Shown here: positions 1-9,390 of the stretch, in pieces | How positions within the stretch are numbered: position 1 is the stretch's first letter | Layout of the letters: each line of letters begins with the position of its first letter | NCBI RefSeq assembly: GCF_003732665.1 | Contig: NZ_MOBP01000004.1 | Span: forward strand, 62,001-126,000 | Reading direction: 5' to 3' | Source of the DNA: Pseudomonas frederiksbergensis | Lineage (GTDB): Bacteria > Pseudomonadota > Gammaproteobacteria > Pseudomonadales > Pseudomonadaceae | Length of the DNA stretch: 64,000 nucleotides | Notes under the pieces: model-generated | Databases searched by the model: none | The model's input: only the letters and a program-made list of their open reading frames with translations | What the model was told of the DNA's origin: nothing | Program-made: the position numbers and the translations under genes

Positions 1-206
1 AGGACTATCACCTGACGCTGGTTTATCCCAAGGATGCCAATGCCGACGAAGGCAAGATTTCCATCCTCGCGCCAGTGGGCAGTGCTTTGCTCGGCCTGAA
101 AGTCGGTCAACACATCGACTGGCCGGCACCGGGCGGCAAGACCTTGAAACTGACCCTGCTGGAAGTGGAATCGCAACCGGCCAATGGCGGCGACTTCCCG
201 GAATAA
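1..206 (+). CDS. rnk: Nucleoside diphosphate kinase regulator, C-terminal part
   Basis: Only the last 67 codons are present; the 5' part lies outside the window. The visible protein runs from DYHLTLVYPKDA to a PANGGDFPE end and carries the GreA/GreB-like C-terminal fold signature, with LVYP, SILAPVGSALLGL and GQxIDWP. Rnk binds the RNA polymerase secondary channel like Gre factors and was named for affecting nucleoside diphosphate kinase levels. It ends five bases before the end of convergent cyaA, with no terminator hairpin between them. That pairing is the usual Pseudomonas arrangement and supports the call. Confidence 0.85.
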   Translation, partial: DYHLTLVYPKDANADEGKISILAPVGSALLGLKVGQHIDWPAPGGKTLKLTLLEVESQPANGGDFPE

Positions 207-211
207 ATCTC

Positions 212-3058
212 TTAGACCTGCTCGAGCGCTTCGTTCAAGGCGCGCTCCAGGTCGGCCTTGTAGCGCAAATACAAATTGCTGGAACTCTGCCCATCACCGA
301 GCAGGCCCGAGAGGTCCAGGTCGGTGATGTAGCAGCGGTAGCGCTCGGTCTCGCGACGCTGCTCGACGATTTCCCGGGCGACCACGGTAAATAGCTGATC
401 GCCAAACTCCAGCTCCGAAAACTCCCGCTGATTGCAATACAACGTGACTTGCACCTGACCTGGCGCGGCTTTGCCGATGATCGCCTGAACGTCGTAGAAC
501 GGTTTGTTGACCGGCGTTTGCGGCGCCGGCCGCGATTCGACCCGGCGCGCCCGGCCCGGACCGGACGGCAATAGCTGGTAATACAACGTGTCGAGGCTCA
601 GGGGTTGGGCAGCGTCCATCGGCAGCAAGGCGTCCCGGCGATACAGGATCGATTGCAGGAAACGTTGCAGCGGCACCAACAGACTTTGCTCGTCGTGATA
701 GGGCAGGCGCTGCTGCCATAGTGCGTTGAACTCATCCAGCACATACAGATCGGCGTGTTGCTCGGTGATCCGGTAGAACACCTGAATGCATTCGGGCTGG
801 CCCATCGGCAACAGCAACGCGAGGTCTTGCTCTTCGAGGGCCATCGGGTCCAGATGCAGCGGGCTGTAACTGGCCTGCTCTTCGCCCAGATAGTCGAACA
901 GCGCCGGCAGGGTGGCGAGGGCGATGTGGTTGACCTGGCCGGGGACCAGTTCCAACACGTGGTAATGCTGCTGGACCTGAATCAGATAGCGATGATTGAG
1001 CTTGCTCAACAGCAGGTTCTGCGCGGTATCGAGGATTTCTTCGACCCGTCGGGCGATGAATTGCGCACGGTTGTGGCAGAAGCAACGGACCCGCAAGCGC
1101 GGCTGATCCAGGCCTTTGGGCAGGTTGTTGAGGTAGTCGCGCAAGCAGTCGAGCAGCGCATGCGGCCCGTCGTAGCGGCTGACCAGCACTTCGTTCCAGC
1201 TGTTGAGCGTGACCTGATCCAGGGTCAGCACCAGGTTTTCCCGAACCCCGGCGTAACTCAGGGAATCGGTGCGCTCGGTGGTCATCAGGATATTCAGGTC
1301 GCGATGGTGCTTGAGCGGATCGACCCCGACGTTCACCAGGATCAGCACTTCGCTGGGTACGGCAGCGCGCAGTAATGGCTCCTCGGCAACGGTGGTCAGG
1401 GGTAGGGCGACGCTTTGTTGCAGGCTGCCGAGCAGGTTGAACAGTTCGAACTCGCTCAAATCGCTGGTGCCGGGGTGCAAGGCCAGGCGGGTGCTGCTGT
1501 CGATCACGCCGTTGCGGTGGCTCCAGGTCAACAGTTCGAGCAATTGGCGGCTGCGTTTGATCGGCGCGAAATGCTCCCACTCATGGGCGTTCAGGCTGCC
1601 GTTGTACAAACCCCATTGGGTTTGCCCCGGTTCTTTCTTGTTCGGCGCCTGCACCAGGGTCAGGGTGTCTTCGGCCAAGTCCGGGGCGATGCCCGGGTTG
1701 ATGAATTCGACTTTGTCGGCCTTGCGCTCGAACGCCGCGTACAGCCGCCGACCGAGCACATTGAGATCGCGTTTGTTGATCAGGCTGACGGTTTGCTCGG
1801 TGCGGGCGAATTGGGTCAGGAAGCGATAGCTGTAATTCAGTTCGTTGACCAAGGCCCGGCGCTCGGCGCTGACCTGGCGGACTTTCCACTGGCTGCGGCT
1901 GTCGAGCAGCGCCAGTTGCCGCTGATCCCAGTGCCATTCGCTGGCCAGGCGTTCCAGCAGCGAGCGCTGCCAACTCGCGGTGCGGCTGTTGCTGCCGGTG
2001 AGCTTGCGATTGACCTTCAGGTACAGCGCACGGCGCACCAGTTCCAGGCGCTCGGGCTCGCCACGGGCGGTCAGGTATTCCTCGATGCGGCGGTAGACGA
2101 CGATGTACGGGTCCAGCTCATCGAGGTCCAACCGATTGGCGAACACGGCTTGCTTGAAACGCAGGCTCAGGCAGTGGACCTTGGGGTGTTCGCTGGCGTA
2201 GACCTCGATCAACAGCAGTTTGAGCACCGATTTGTAGGGCGACTCGATGCCCTTGAACAACTGCCAGAGCCCCGCGCCGATGAATTCCCCCGGCGGAATG
2301 TGCGCCAGGTGCCCCAGGTCCAGGGTTTCATCGGCGCGAATGAAACGCTTGGAAATCAGCGTGTGGGTGTACTGGTGATATCCCGTCTCTTCGTACGCCG
2401 GCACCAGCCACCAGATTGGCGTGCGTCCGGCCAGCCAGATCGCGGTGCGGTAGAACTCGTCCAGCAGCAAGTAATGCTGAGTGGTGCCGCAGTCTTCCGA
2501 GCTCAGTTGCGTATCGCGCTCGCCGTGCATGAAGCGAGTCGGGTCAATCAGAAAGAAATGCGCCTCGGCGCCCTGGCTGGCGGCCCAGGTTTCGAGCAAT
2601 TGGCATTTTTTGCGCAGCTCGGTGAGTTCGCTCTCGCTCAAGTCCGGGCCGTGGCACACCCACACGTCCATGTCGCTCTGATCGGCCTGGGCCAGGGTGC
2701 CGAGGCTGCCCATCAGAAACAGGCCATGAATCGGCCGCGGCGGATTGCTGCCGTGGCGTGGCTTGTAGGAAAACGAACGGGTCAGGCGCTGGGCTTCAGC
2801 GAGGGTGTTGTTGTCGGGCTCGTAATTCGACAGCCCGGCCGGCGTGCTGCCCGACACGTAACCCGGCAACAGCGGGTGATTGACGTGGAAAAACAGCGGC
2901 AGCAGGGTCAGCACCCCTTGCTGGCGCGTCGACAACCCTTCCGTGGCCCGGGCCATGCGACCTTCGTTGAGCTTCAAAAAACGGGCGCGCAGCTGACTGA
3001 GAACCTTGCGGTCGATTCCCTCGTCCAGATCGGGGCGGATTTCATGGGTGCGGGTCAT
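212..3058 (-). CDS. cyaA: Class I adenylate cyclase
   Basis: Makes cyclic AMP from ATP in the cytoplasm, the signal read by Vfr/CRP-type regulators. The 948-residue length is typical of gammaproteobacterial class I cyclases. The N-terminal catalytic half contains GSLG at 117-120 followed by SDMDVW at 128-133; D129 and D131 sit where the family keeps its metal-binding aspartates. The long C-terminal half is the regulatory part. The start MTRTHEIRPD is the first Met, and the upstream stretch 3059-3238 is free for a promoter. The gene is convergent with rnk. No frameshift or truncation was seen. Confidence 0.95.
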   Translation of the reverse strand: MTRTHEIRPDLDEGIDRKVLSQLRARFLKLNEGRMARATEGLSTRQQGVLTLLPLFFHVNHPLLPGYVSGSTPAGLSNYEPDNNTLAEAQRLTRSFSYKPRHGSNPPRPIHGLFLMGSLGTLAQADQSDMDVWVCHGPDLSESELTELRKKCQLLETWAASQGAEAHFFLIDPTRFMHGERDTQLSSEDCGTTQHYLLLDEFYRTAIWLAGRTPIWWLVPAYEETGYHQYTHTLISKRFIRADETLDLGHLAHIPPGEFIGAGLWQLFKGIESPYKSVLKLLLIEVYASEHPKVHCLSLRFKQAVFANRLDLDELDPYIVVYRRIEEYLTARGEPERLELVRRALYLKVNRKLTGSNSRTASWQRSLLERLASEWHWDQRQLALLDSRSQWKVRQVSAERRALVNELNYSYRFLTQFARTEQTVSLINKRDLNVLGRRLYAAFERKADKVEFINPGIAPDLAEDTLTLVQAPNKKEPGQTQWGLYNGSLNAHEWEHFAPIKRSRQLLELLTWSHRNGVIDSSTRLALHPGTSDLSEFELFNLLGSLQQSVALPLTTVAEEPLLRAAVPSEVLILVNVGVDPLKHHRDLNILMTTERTDSLSYAGVRENLVLTLDQVTLNSWNEVLVSRYDGPHALLDCLRDYLNNLPKGLDQPRLRVRCFCHNRAQFIARRVEEILDTAQNLLLSKLNHRYLIQVQQHYHVLELVPGQVNHIALATLPALFDYLGEEQASYSPLHLDPMALEEQDLALLLPMGQPECIQVFYRITEQHADLYVLDEFNALWQQRLPYHDEQSLLVPLQRFLQSILYRRDALLPMDAAQPLSLDTLYYQLLPSGPGRARRVESRPAPQTPVNKPFYDVQAIIGKAAPGQVQVTLYCNQREFSELEFGDQLFTVVAREIVEQRRETERYRCYITDLDLSGLLGDGQSSSNLYLRYKADLERALNEALEQV

Positions 3059-3238
3059 GTCAGCTCAAACCGGCTCGCGAAGCTCGGACGTGGGGTCTGC
3101 GGATGAGGGGCAGTTTAGCGCCTCGGCCCCGGGACTTTTAAGCTGAATTTGTTTTTTGGCGCCAAATTTCTATCGCCAGGCGACAAGCTGCCCGCGGAAA
3201 TCCCGTAGCAGGGGTTTCCGTGGGCGATGCGATGAGGC

Positions 3239-3484
3239 TTAGGCTGTTTCCTGGACGCTCAGAATGGTCAGGACGGTTTGGACATTTTGCGCGGCGTCAC
3301 GACCCAGGCTGGTCAGGTAACCGCCATCAGGCTGGTCGATCAGTTCTTTTTCGTACAGGCGTTGGGCGGCGGCAATGGCTTTCGGGGCAGCGGTCTGATG
3401 AATTTTCAAACCTTCCTGGGAACTGTCCAGGTTGAAGAGGGCGAGGATTTCCAGTTCGGCAACCAACTCAGGGGTAAGCGACAT
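3239..3484 (-). CDS. TIGR02647 family small protein
   Basis: An 81-residue protein starting MSLTPELVAELEILALFNLD, matching from memory the TIGR02647 family of small gammaproteobacterial proteins found next to cyaA. The sequence suggests a compact helical, winged-helix-like fold: a helical N-terminus, then QTAAPKAIAAAQRLYEKELI and a GGYLTSLGRDAA turn that resembles a recognition wing. DNA binding is only inferred from this resemblance. No signal peptide or membrane segment is present. It lies upstream of cyaA on the same strand, about 180 bp away, so co-transcription is possible. The function is not known to me. Confidence 0.75.
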   Translation of the reverse strand: MSLTPELVAELEILALFNLDSSQEGLKIHQTAAPKAIAAAQRLYEKELIDQPDGGYLTSLGRDAAQNVQTVLTILSVQETA

Positions 3485-3646
3485 AAGGACTCCAGACTTT
3501 CTAGGAATTGGACGACAGCGCCCCTAAGGTGAGCCCACTCGTGCGGCATGTCCAGTGCTGGCAGCAGGGTTTTTTCGCCTTGGGAGGCATTCCCCGATAA
3601 CAGGGTGCGTACGAGTGTAGACAGGGTCTGGAAGAACGGTGGAATT

Positions 3647-3720
3647 TGTAGGAGCGAGGCTTGCCCGCGAAGCTTTTGGCATTATCGCGGACGCCTTCGC
3701 GGGCAAGCCTCGCTCCTACA
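3647..3720. repeat. REPIN (GCGAGGCTTGCCCGCGAA type), copy 1
   Basis: Two inverted copies of a REP unit, each reading TAGGAGCGAGGCTTGCCCGC from the outside in, separated by a short spacer. The unit recurs at 4825, 26208 and 62515. It lies after the end of the minus-strand gene at 3733 and before the start of the TIGR02647 gene. No RAYT transposase is in the window. Confidence 0.85.
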
Positions 3721-3732
3721 GAGGGGCGGTGA

Positions 3733-4017
3733 TTACTTCTTTTCTGGCGGCAGCTCTGGCAGTGCACGCAGGGCGGTTTCGTACCATTCGGTGTTGAACG
3801 CGCGGTCTTCTTCGAGGATCGCGTCGATTTCCACCGCCAGCACGTGGGCCATCAGGTTGAGGATTTCTTCGCGCTCGTAACCCACCAGGGTCAGCTTGTT
3901 GAAGGTGGCCTTGGCGGCGGGCGGGTTGTCGCTTTCGATCTGGTTCTCAATCGCTTCGATCAGCGTGTTTTCGGTGAATTCTTCTTCGTCGCTATCGATA
4001 TCAGTCGGCTCGCTCAT
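3733..4017 (-). CDS. Small acidic conserved hypothetical protein
   Basis: A 94-residue protein beginning MSEPTDIDSDEEEFTENTL and ending LPELPPEKK. It is strongly acidic at the N-terminus and apparently all helical after that, with no signal peptide, membrane segment, cysteine pair or metal motif. I recognise it only as the kind of small protein found between cyaA and argH in Pseudomonas and cannot assign a function. The start has GGAGCC a few bases upstream on the minus strand. It is divergent from the glutathione transferase gene, with about 120 bp between them, and is followed directly by a REPIN. Confidence 0.7.
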   Translation of the reverse strand: MSEPTDIDSDEEEFTENTLIEAIENQIESDNPPAAKATFNKLTLVGYEREEILNLMAHVLAVEIDAILEEDRAFNTEWYETALRALPELPPEKK

Positions 4018-4141
4018 GGCAGGCTCCTCAAGTTAAGGCGGGCAGTTTACCCGCATTCAGCACCGTGATGCTGCTGGCAAGAAACGCCCGGGCGATCTAT
4101 AAACAGGCACTGCCCACCCCGCACGGCCTGGAGGCTTTGTG

Positions 4142-4801
4142 ATGCTCAAGCTTTATGGATTTTCCGTCAGCAACTACTACAACATGGTGAAACTGGCGCT
4201 GCTCGAGAAGGGACTGCCGTTCGAAGAAGTGCTGTTTTACCCGGCCCCGACCCCTGAAGCGTTAGCCATCAGCCCACGCGGCAAGGTGCCGGTGCTGGGT
4301 GTGGAACAGGGTTACGTCAACGAAACCGCGATCATTCTTGAGTACATCGAGCAAACCCAGAAAGGCACACCGCTGTTGCCGAGCGATCCTTTCGAGCGCT
4401 CGCAAGCCCTGGCGCTGGCCAAGGAAATCGAGCTGTACATCGAGCTACCGGGCCGCGCCTGTTATGGCGAAGCGTTTTTCGGCTCGCCGGTGCCGGACGC
4501 GATCAAGGACAAGACCAAGGCCGAATTGCTGCTGGGCTTTGCGTCGCTGGGCCGGCACGGCAAGTTCGCCCCTTACGTGGCGGGCGACAGCCTGAGCATC
4601 GCGGATTTGTATTTCCTCTACAGCGTGCCGCTGGCCTGTTCGGTGGGGCAGAAGCTGTTCGGGATTGATTTGCTGGCCGAGATGCCGGCGGCCAAGGCGC
4701 TGCTGGAGCGACTGGAGCAGAACCCGCATGTGCAGCGGATTGCGGCGGACAAGGAAGCGGCGATGCCAGGGTTTTTGGCGATGGTCGCGTCCAAGAAGTG
4801 A
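4142..4801 (+). CDS. Glutathione S-transferase family protein
   Basis: A 219-residue cytosolic GST-like protein. The N-terminal thioredoxin-fold half starts MLKLYGFSVSNYYNMVKLAL and carries SPRGKVPVL, the cis-proline loop, and NETAIILEYIE, the glutathione-binding ES/ET motif. The C-terminal helical half has the GDSLSIADLYFLY N-capping motif. A GTG immediately precedes the ATG chosen here and gives one extra residue; GGAGG about nine bases upstream fits either. Substrate is unknown. It has its own promoter space, about 120 bp from a divergent gene, and is followed by a REPIN separating it from the convergent argH. Confidence 0.85.
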   Translation: MLKLYGFSVSNYYNMVKLALLEKGLPFEEVLFYPAPTPEALAISPRGKVPVLGVEQGYVNETAIILEYIEQTQKGTPLLPSDPFERSQALALAKEIELYIELPGRACYGEAFFGSPVPDAIKDKTKAELLLGFASLGRHGKFAPYVAGDSLSIADLYFLYSVPLACSVGQKLFGIDLLAEMPAAKALLERLEQNPHVQRIAADKEAAMPGFLAMVASKK

Positions 4802-4824
4802 TTTTGTAGCGTTTTCAAGAATGC

Positions 4825-4918
4825 CTTCGCGGGCAAGCCTCGCTCCTACAGGTTTTGTGTCGTTCGCAATCATGCGGCACAACGTAAATCCTGTAGGAGC
4901 GAGGCTTGCCCGCGAAGC
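4825..4918. repeat. REPIN (GCGAGGCTTGCCCGCGAA type), copy 2
   Basis: Two inverted REP units at about 4825-4852 and 4890-4918 around a 37-bp spacer, in the gap between the convergent GST gene and argH. The units face the opposite way to copy 1. The position between two gene ends would let the hairpins protect both transcripts, which is inference. Confidence 0.85.
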
Positions 4919-4928
4919 TTTTGGCTAT

Positions 4929-6323
4929 TTAGCGGCTGGCGAGTAATTCCTGGCCGCGCACCACGGCTTTCTTGACCTGCGCCGGCGCAGTCCCGCCGAT
5001 GTGGTCGCGGGCATTCACCGAGCCTTCCAGGGTCAGCACGGCAAACACGTCCTGATCGATCTGGTCGCTGAACTTGCGCAGTTCTTCCAGGCTCATTTCC
5101 GCCAGGTCCTTGCCGCTTTCCACGCCGTACTTCACCGCATGGCCAACGATTTCGTGGCAATCACGGAACGGCAGGCCACGGCGCACCAGGTAGTCCGCCA
5201 GGTCAGTAGCGGTGGAGAAACCGCGCAGCGCCGCTTCGCGCATCATCGCGTGCTTGGGCTTGATCGCCGGGATCATGTCGGCAAAGGCCCGCAGCGAGTC
5301 GCGCAGGGTATCGGCGGCGTCGAACAGCGGCTCTTTGTCTTCCTGGTTGTCCTTGTTGTAGGCCAGCGGTTGGCCTTTCATCAAGGTCAGCAAGCCCATC
5401 AGTGCACCGAATACGCGGCCAGTCTTGCCGCGAACCAGCTCCGGCACGTCCGGGTTTTTCTTTTGCGGCATGATTGAGCTGCCGGTGCAGAAGCGGTCCG
5501 GCAGATCGATGAATTGGAACTGGGCGCTGGTCCACAGCACCAATTCTTCGGAGAAACGCGACAAGTGCATCATCGCGATACTCGCGGCCGAGCAGAACTC
5601 GATCGCGAAGTCACGATCGGAAACGTTGTCCAGGGAGTTGCCGCCGACGGCATCGAAGCCCAGCAGTTGCGCGGTGAACTCACGGTCGATCGGGTACGTG
5701 GTGCCGGCCAGTGCGGCGCTGCCCAATGGCATGCGGTTGGTGCGCTTGCGGCAGTCCACCAGGCGCTCGTAGTCGCGGCTGAGCATTTCGAACCAGGCCA
5801 GCATGTGGTGCCCGAAGGTCACTGGCTGCGCGGTTTGCAGGTGGGTGAAGCCGGGCATGATGCTGCCGGCTTCGCGCTCGGCCTGCTCCAGCAAGCCTTT
5901 TTGCAGGCGGGTGATTTCGGCGAGGATCAGGTCGATCTCGTCACGCAGCCACAGGCGGATGTCGGTAGCGACCTGGTCGTTACGGCTGCGGCCGGTGTGC
6001 AGCTTTTTACCGGTCACGCCGATGCGATCGGTCAGGCGCGCCTCGATGTTCATGTGCACGTCTTCGAGGTCGATGCGCCAGTCGAACTGGCCAGCCTCGA
6101 TTTCACCCTGGATGGTCTTCAGGCCATCGGTGATGCTGTCGCGCTCGGCATCGGTCAGCACGCCGACCTTGGCCAGCATGGTGGCGTGGGCAATCGAGCC
6201 CATGATGTCGTGGCGATACAGGCGCTGGTCGAAAGTGACGGAGGCGGTGAAGCGGGCGACGAAGGCGTCGACGGGTTCACTGAAGCGGCCGCCCCAGGAC
6301 TGATTGGTCTTGTCAGTGCTCAT
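4929..6323 (-). CDS. argH: Argininosuccinate lyase
   Basis: Cleaves argininosuccinate to arginine and fumarate, the last step of arginine synthesis. The 464-residue protein starts [17 protein letters not shown]. It has the family signature [12 protein letters not shown] and the HTGRSRNDQ substrate loop. A frame extending 50 codons further upstream exists, but that extension lacks family character, so the internal ATG at 6321-6323 is chosen. In P. aeruginosa argH is divergent from fimS/algZ-algR; here it is divergent from algR with only a stub of the kinase between them. Confidence 0.95.
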   Translation of the reverse strand: MSTDKTNQSWGGRFSEPVDAFVARFTASVTFDQRLYRHDIMGSIAHATMLAKVGVLTDAERDSITDGLKTIQGEIEAGQFDWRIDLEDVHMNIEARLTDRIGVTGKKLHTGRSRNDQVATDIRLWLRDEIDLILAEITRLQKGLLEQAEREAGSIMPGFTHLQTAQPVTFGHHMLAWFEMLSRDYERLVDCRKRTNRMPLGSAALAGTTYPIDREFTAQLLGFDAVGGNSLDNVSDRDFAIEFCSAASIAMMHLSRFSEELVLWTSAQFQFIDLPDRFCTGSSIMPQKKNPDVPELVRGKTGRVFGALMGLLTLMKGQPLAYNKDNQEDKEPLFDAADTLRDSLRAFADMIPAIKPKHAMMREAALRGFSTATDLADYLVRRGLPFRDCHEIVGHAVKYGVESGKDLAEMSLEELRKFSDQIDQDVFAVLTLEGSVNARDHIGGTAPAQVKKAVVRGQELLASR

Positions 6324-6532
6324 GAATTCGCTCGTATCGGCTTGAAGAAGGTTGGCGTTTAACGCTGGGGCGGATAATAACAGGGTTGCCAATCCTGTCG
6401 CTGACACTGGTCGATACGTTTTTTTCTCATGTGCAGGCCCATACTCGGGGCAACGCCAGAGGGAATTGCGCAACGATATTTTTCATTTGAGCAATATCGC
6501 GCCGGCAACCGTCTACAGTTGGACAGTAGGAA

Positions 6533-6552
6533 CAGCGCACTTCTGTGCGCTG
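6533..6552. repeat. Perfect 8-bp inverted repeat in the argH-algR gap
   Basis: CAGCGCAC, loop TTCT, GTGCGCTG. It is followed after eight bases by TATAAAAAG and then AGAGGGGG ahead of the kinase remnant. It has no following T run, so a terminator is unlikely. An operator or a 5' leader hairpin is possible but unproven. Confidence 0.5.
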
Positions 6553-6574
6553 GCGCTGCCTATAAAAAGAGGGG

Positions 6575-6787
6575 GTGTTCATATTGTGTATCAGCAAACC
6601 CTACGGCGATGCCTCGCCAACGCGGGCCCGGGCCGCCAATCGCCCCGCAGATGAAAATTTAGCCGCCGGTCTCGCGGCACTTTTTGGCCCTCGCGCCAGT
6701 CTTAGCGTGGATCGCGGTGACGGATGTCACTTCACCTGTCTACGCTATCCTTGTGCGAGACTCACGCAGGAATCCAGCGCAATATGA
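6575..6787 (+). pseudogene. Probable remnant of AlgZ/FimS sensor kinase, C-terminus only
   Basis: An open frame of about 70 codons whose TGA overlaps the algR ATG (ATGA at 6784-6787). Its translation contains SKPYGDA, ENLAAGLAALFGPRASLSV and DRGDGCHFTCLRYPC. This resembles the very end of a LytS/AlgZ-type histidine kinase ATPase domain, where an N-x-R-x-RL-like helix leads to an FG-x-x-A-x-L strand, a DG turn and a final R-x-P strand. The rest of the kinase (transmembrane part, phospho-accepting His, N and G boxes) is absent. AGAGGGGG precedes a GTG at 6575 and a TTG at 6584, so a short peptide could still be made and coupled to algR translation. Homology is judged by eye and is inference. 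Confidence 0.5.
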
Positions 6788-7530
6788 ATGTCCTGATCGT
6801 TGATGACGAACCCCTAGCCCGCGAGCGCCTGAGCCGAATGGTCGGTGAACTCGAGGGATACAGTGTCATGGAGCCTGGCGCCACGAACGGCGAAGAGGCG
6901 TTAGCGCTAATCGACAGCCACAAGCCGGATATCGTGTTGCTCGATATCCGCATGCCGGGCCTTGATGGCCTGCAAGTGGCTGCCCGGTTGTGCGAACGCG
7001 AAACCCCGCCCGCCGTGGTGTTTTGCACCGGCCCCGATGACTTCGCCGCGCAAGCCTTGCAGGACAGCGGCGTGGTGTATCTGGTCAAACCGGTGCGTAC
7101 CGAGCTGTTGCTGGAAGCGTTGAAGAAGGCCGAACGCCCCAATCGCGTGCAGCTCGCCGCCCTAACTCGCCCGGCTGCCGAAACCGGCAGTGGCCCACGC
7201 AGCCACATCAGTGCCCGCACCCGCAAAGGCATTGAACTGATCCCGTTGGGTCAGGTGGTCTATTTCATTGCCGACCATAAGTACGTGACCTTGCGCCATG
7301 AAGGCGGCGAAGTGCTGCTGGATGAACCGCTCAAGGCCCTTGAAGACGAATTCGGCGACCGTTTCGTACGTATCCACCGCAACGCCCTGGTCGCCCGTGA
7401 ACGCATCGAACGCCTGCAACGCACGCCGCTGGGGCATTTCCAATTGTTCCTCAAAGGCCTGAATGGTGATGCGCTGATTGTCAGCCGCCGTCACGTGGCG
7501 GGCGTACGCAAAATGATGCAACAGCTTTAA
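6784..7530 (+). CDS. algR: LytTR-type response regulator AlgR
   Basis: Transcription regulator of alginate, twitching and virulence genes in Pseudomonas. It has 248 residues, exactly the usual length. The receiver domain (about 1-120) has D7 and D8, the phospho-acceptor D54 in VLLDIRMPGLDG, and K87-region VYLVKPV. The LytTR DNA-binding domain (about 140-248) has GIELIPLGQVVYFIADHKYVT and FVRIHRNALVAR. AGGAA lies nine bases before the ATG. The dedicated sensor AlgZ/FimS, normally encoded directly upstream, appears lost, yet the phosphorylation site is intact. hemC follows on the same strand after 138 bp. Confidence 0.95.
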   Translation: MNVLIVDDEPLARERLSRMVGELEGYSVMEPGATNGEEALALIDSHKPDIVLLDIRMPGLDGLQVAARLCERETPPAVVFCTGPDDFAAQALQDSGVVYLVKPVRTELLLEALKKAERPNRVQLAALTRPAAETGSGPRSHISARTRKGIELIPLGQVVYFIADHKYVTLRHEGGEVLLDEPLKALEDEFGDRFVRIHRNALVARERIERLQRTPLGHFQLFLKGLNGDALIVSRRHVAGVRKMMQQL

Positions 7531-7668
7531 TCCGCCGTTCCCAGGCGGATCAAACACCCAATTGCCGGACGTTGAAGGCCAGGGAGGCCGTGCAGTTCCT
7601 GATACAAGTCAAAGTGGATTTGGCTGAGCTGTTATTATCCGCCGTATCTATTCAGTACGGATTGATCC

Positions 7669-8610
7669 ATGTCCTCTCGCGAAATCCGCATCGCCACCCG
7701 TAAAAGTGCGTTGGCCCTCTGGCAGGCCGAATACGTCAAATCTCGCCTTGAGCAAGCCCATCCGGGTTTGCTGGTAACGCTGGTGCCCATGGTCAGTCGC
7801 GGCGACAAGCTGCTCGACTCGCCGCTGTCGAAAATTGGTGGCAAGGGTCTGTTCGTCAAGGAACTGGAAACCGCGCTGCTGGAAAACGAAGCCGACATCG
7901 CCGTGCACTCGATGAAAGACGTGCCGATGGACTTCCCTGAAGGCCTCGGTCTGTTTTGCATCTGCGAGCGCGAAGACCCGCGCGATGCCTTCGTTTCCAA
8001 CACCTACGCCAGCCTCGATGAGTTGCCCCAGGGCAGCATCGTCGGCACGTCGAGCCTGCGCCGTCAGGCCCAGTTGCTGACTCGCCGCCCGGACCTAGAA
8101 ATCCGTTTCCTGCGCGGCAACGTCAACACCCGCCTGGCCAAGCTCGACGCTGGGGAATATGACGCCATCATCCTCGCCGCCGCCGGTTTGATTCGCCTGG
8201 GCTTCGAAGACCGCATCACCTCGGCCATCAGCGTCGACGACAGCCTGCCGGCCGGTGGCCAGGGCGCGGTCGGTATCGAGTGCCGCAGCGCCGACACTGA
8301 AATCCACGCCTTGCTCGCACCGCTGCATCACCAGGACACCGCCACCCGTGTCACCGCCGAACGTGCCCTCAACAAACATCTGAATGGCGGCTGCCAAGTG
8401 CCGATCGCCTGCTACGCCGTGCTTGAAGGCGAGCAGATCTGGTTGCGTGGTTTGGTGGGCGATCCGAGCGGTGGTCTGTTACTCAACGCCGAAGCCCGAG
8501 CGCCGCGCAGTGAGGCCCAATCCCTTGGCGTGCAGGTCGCCGAAGACCTGCTGAACCAGGGCGCTGGCGACATCCTGAAAGCGGTTTACGGCGAGGCAGG
8601 TCACGAGTGA
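7669..8610 (+). CDS. hemC: Hydroxymethylbilane synthase (porphobilinogen deaminase)
   Basis: Joins four porphobilinogens into hydroxymethylbilane in haem synthesis. The 313-residue protein has the N-terminal [18 protein letters not shown] signature, the catalytic aspartate region [11 protein letters not shown] (about 80-90), and LNGGCQVPI, in which C242 holds the dipyrromethane cofactor. The ATG has only a weak upstream ribosome site. hemD follows with a four-base overlap, so the two are translationally coupled; hemX and hemY continue the run. Nothing is unusual. Confidence 0.97.
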   Translation: MSSREIRIATRKSALALWQAEYVKSRLEQAHPGLLVTLVPMVSRGDKLLDSPLSKIGGKGLFVKELETALLENEADIAVHSMKDVPMDFPEGLGLFCICEREDPRDAFVSNTYASLDELPQGSIVGTSSLRRQAQLLTRRPDLEIRFLRGNVNTRLAKLDAGEYDAIILAAAGLIRLGFEDRITSAISVDDSLPAGGQGAVGIECRSADTEIHALLAPLHHQDTATRVTAERALNKHLNGGCQVPIACYAVLEGEQIWLRGLVGDPSGGLLLNAEARAPRSEAQSLGVQVAEDLLNQGAGDILKAVYGEAGHE

Positions 8611-9374
8611 CTGGCTGGCGACTGCTGCTGACGCGCCCGGCGGATGAGTCGGCGGCGCTGAGCAGCGTGTTGGCCGAGAGCGGGATTTTCAGCAGTTGTC
8701 TGCCGCTTTTGGAGATCGAGCCGATTGCCGCCTCTGACACAATGCGCACCGTAATCCGGGATCTGGATCGGTTTTGCGCGGTGATCGTGGTCAGCAAACC
8801 GGCGGCCCGGCTTGGCGTCGATCTGCTCAGCCAATATGGGCCGCAGTCAGCGCACCTGAAGTGGTTCAGCGTCGGCGCCGCGACCGCGCAAATCCTGGAG
8901 GATGCCGGGCTCGATGTGAGCTTCCCGGCTGATGGCGATGACAGTGAGGCCTTGCTCGAACTACCGGCGTTGCGCGAGGCTGTCGCCCGGCCCGATCCGC
9001 GCGTGCTGATCATGCGCGGGGAGGGAGGCCGCGAGTTGCTGGCTGAGCGTTTGCGCGAGCTTGGTGCTAGTGTCGAGTATCTGGAGTTATACCGTCGCGG
9101 CTTGCCACATTATGCGACGGCTGAGCTGCCGGACCGGATCGAAGCGGAACGCTTGAACGGGCTGGTGGTCAGCAGTGGACAGGGTTTCGAGCACCTGCAC
9201 CAGTTGGCCGGCGATGCCTGGCCACGGTTGGCGCAGTTGCCGTTGTTTGTTCCAAGCCCAAGGGTCGCCGAGCTGGCACGTGCCGCCGGGGCTCAAACAG
9301 TTGTGGATTGTCGTGGCGCCAGTGCCACGGCTTTGCTGACGGCGTTACGGGAGCAACCCGTACCCGTTCTCTAA
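8607..9374 (+). CDS. hemD: Uroporphyrinogen-III synthase
   Basis: Cyclises hydroxymethylbilane with inversion of ring D to uroporphyrinogen III. The 255-residue protein starts at a GTG that overlaps the hemC stop. The family is poorly conserved, but the two-domain pattern is visible: [13 protein letters not shown] at the N-terminus, [13 protein letters not shown], a [14 protein letters not shown] turn, [24 protein letters not shown], and [12 protein letters not shown] near the C-terminal domain. Its position between hemC and hemX settles the call. Confidence 0.93.
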   Translation: MTGWRLLLTRPADESAALSSVLAESGIFSSCLPLLEIEPIAASDTMRTVIRDLDRFCAVIVVSKPAARLGVDLLSQYGPQSAHLKWFSVGAATAQILEDAGLDVSFPADGDDSEALLELPALREAVARPDPRVLIMRGEGGRELLAERLRELGASVEYLELYRRGLPHYATAELPDRIEAERLNGLVVSSGQGFEHLHQLAGDAWPRLAQLPLFVPSPRVAELARAAGAQTVVDCRGASATALLTALREQPVPVL

Positions 9375-9390
9375 TGCAAAGGATGGATAC

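Noticed and set aside
1415..3106. A 563-codon open frame opposite cyaA
   Set aside because: Shadow of the cyclase gene, which has family motifs over its whole length.
6324..6473. Longer argH start adding 50 residues
   Set aside because: The added part is not found in argininosuccinate lyases, and the internal ATG gives the usual 464-residue protein.
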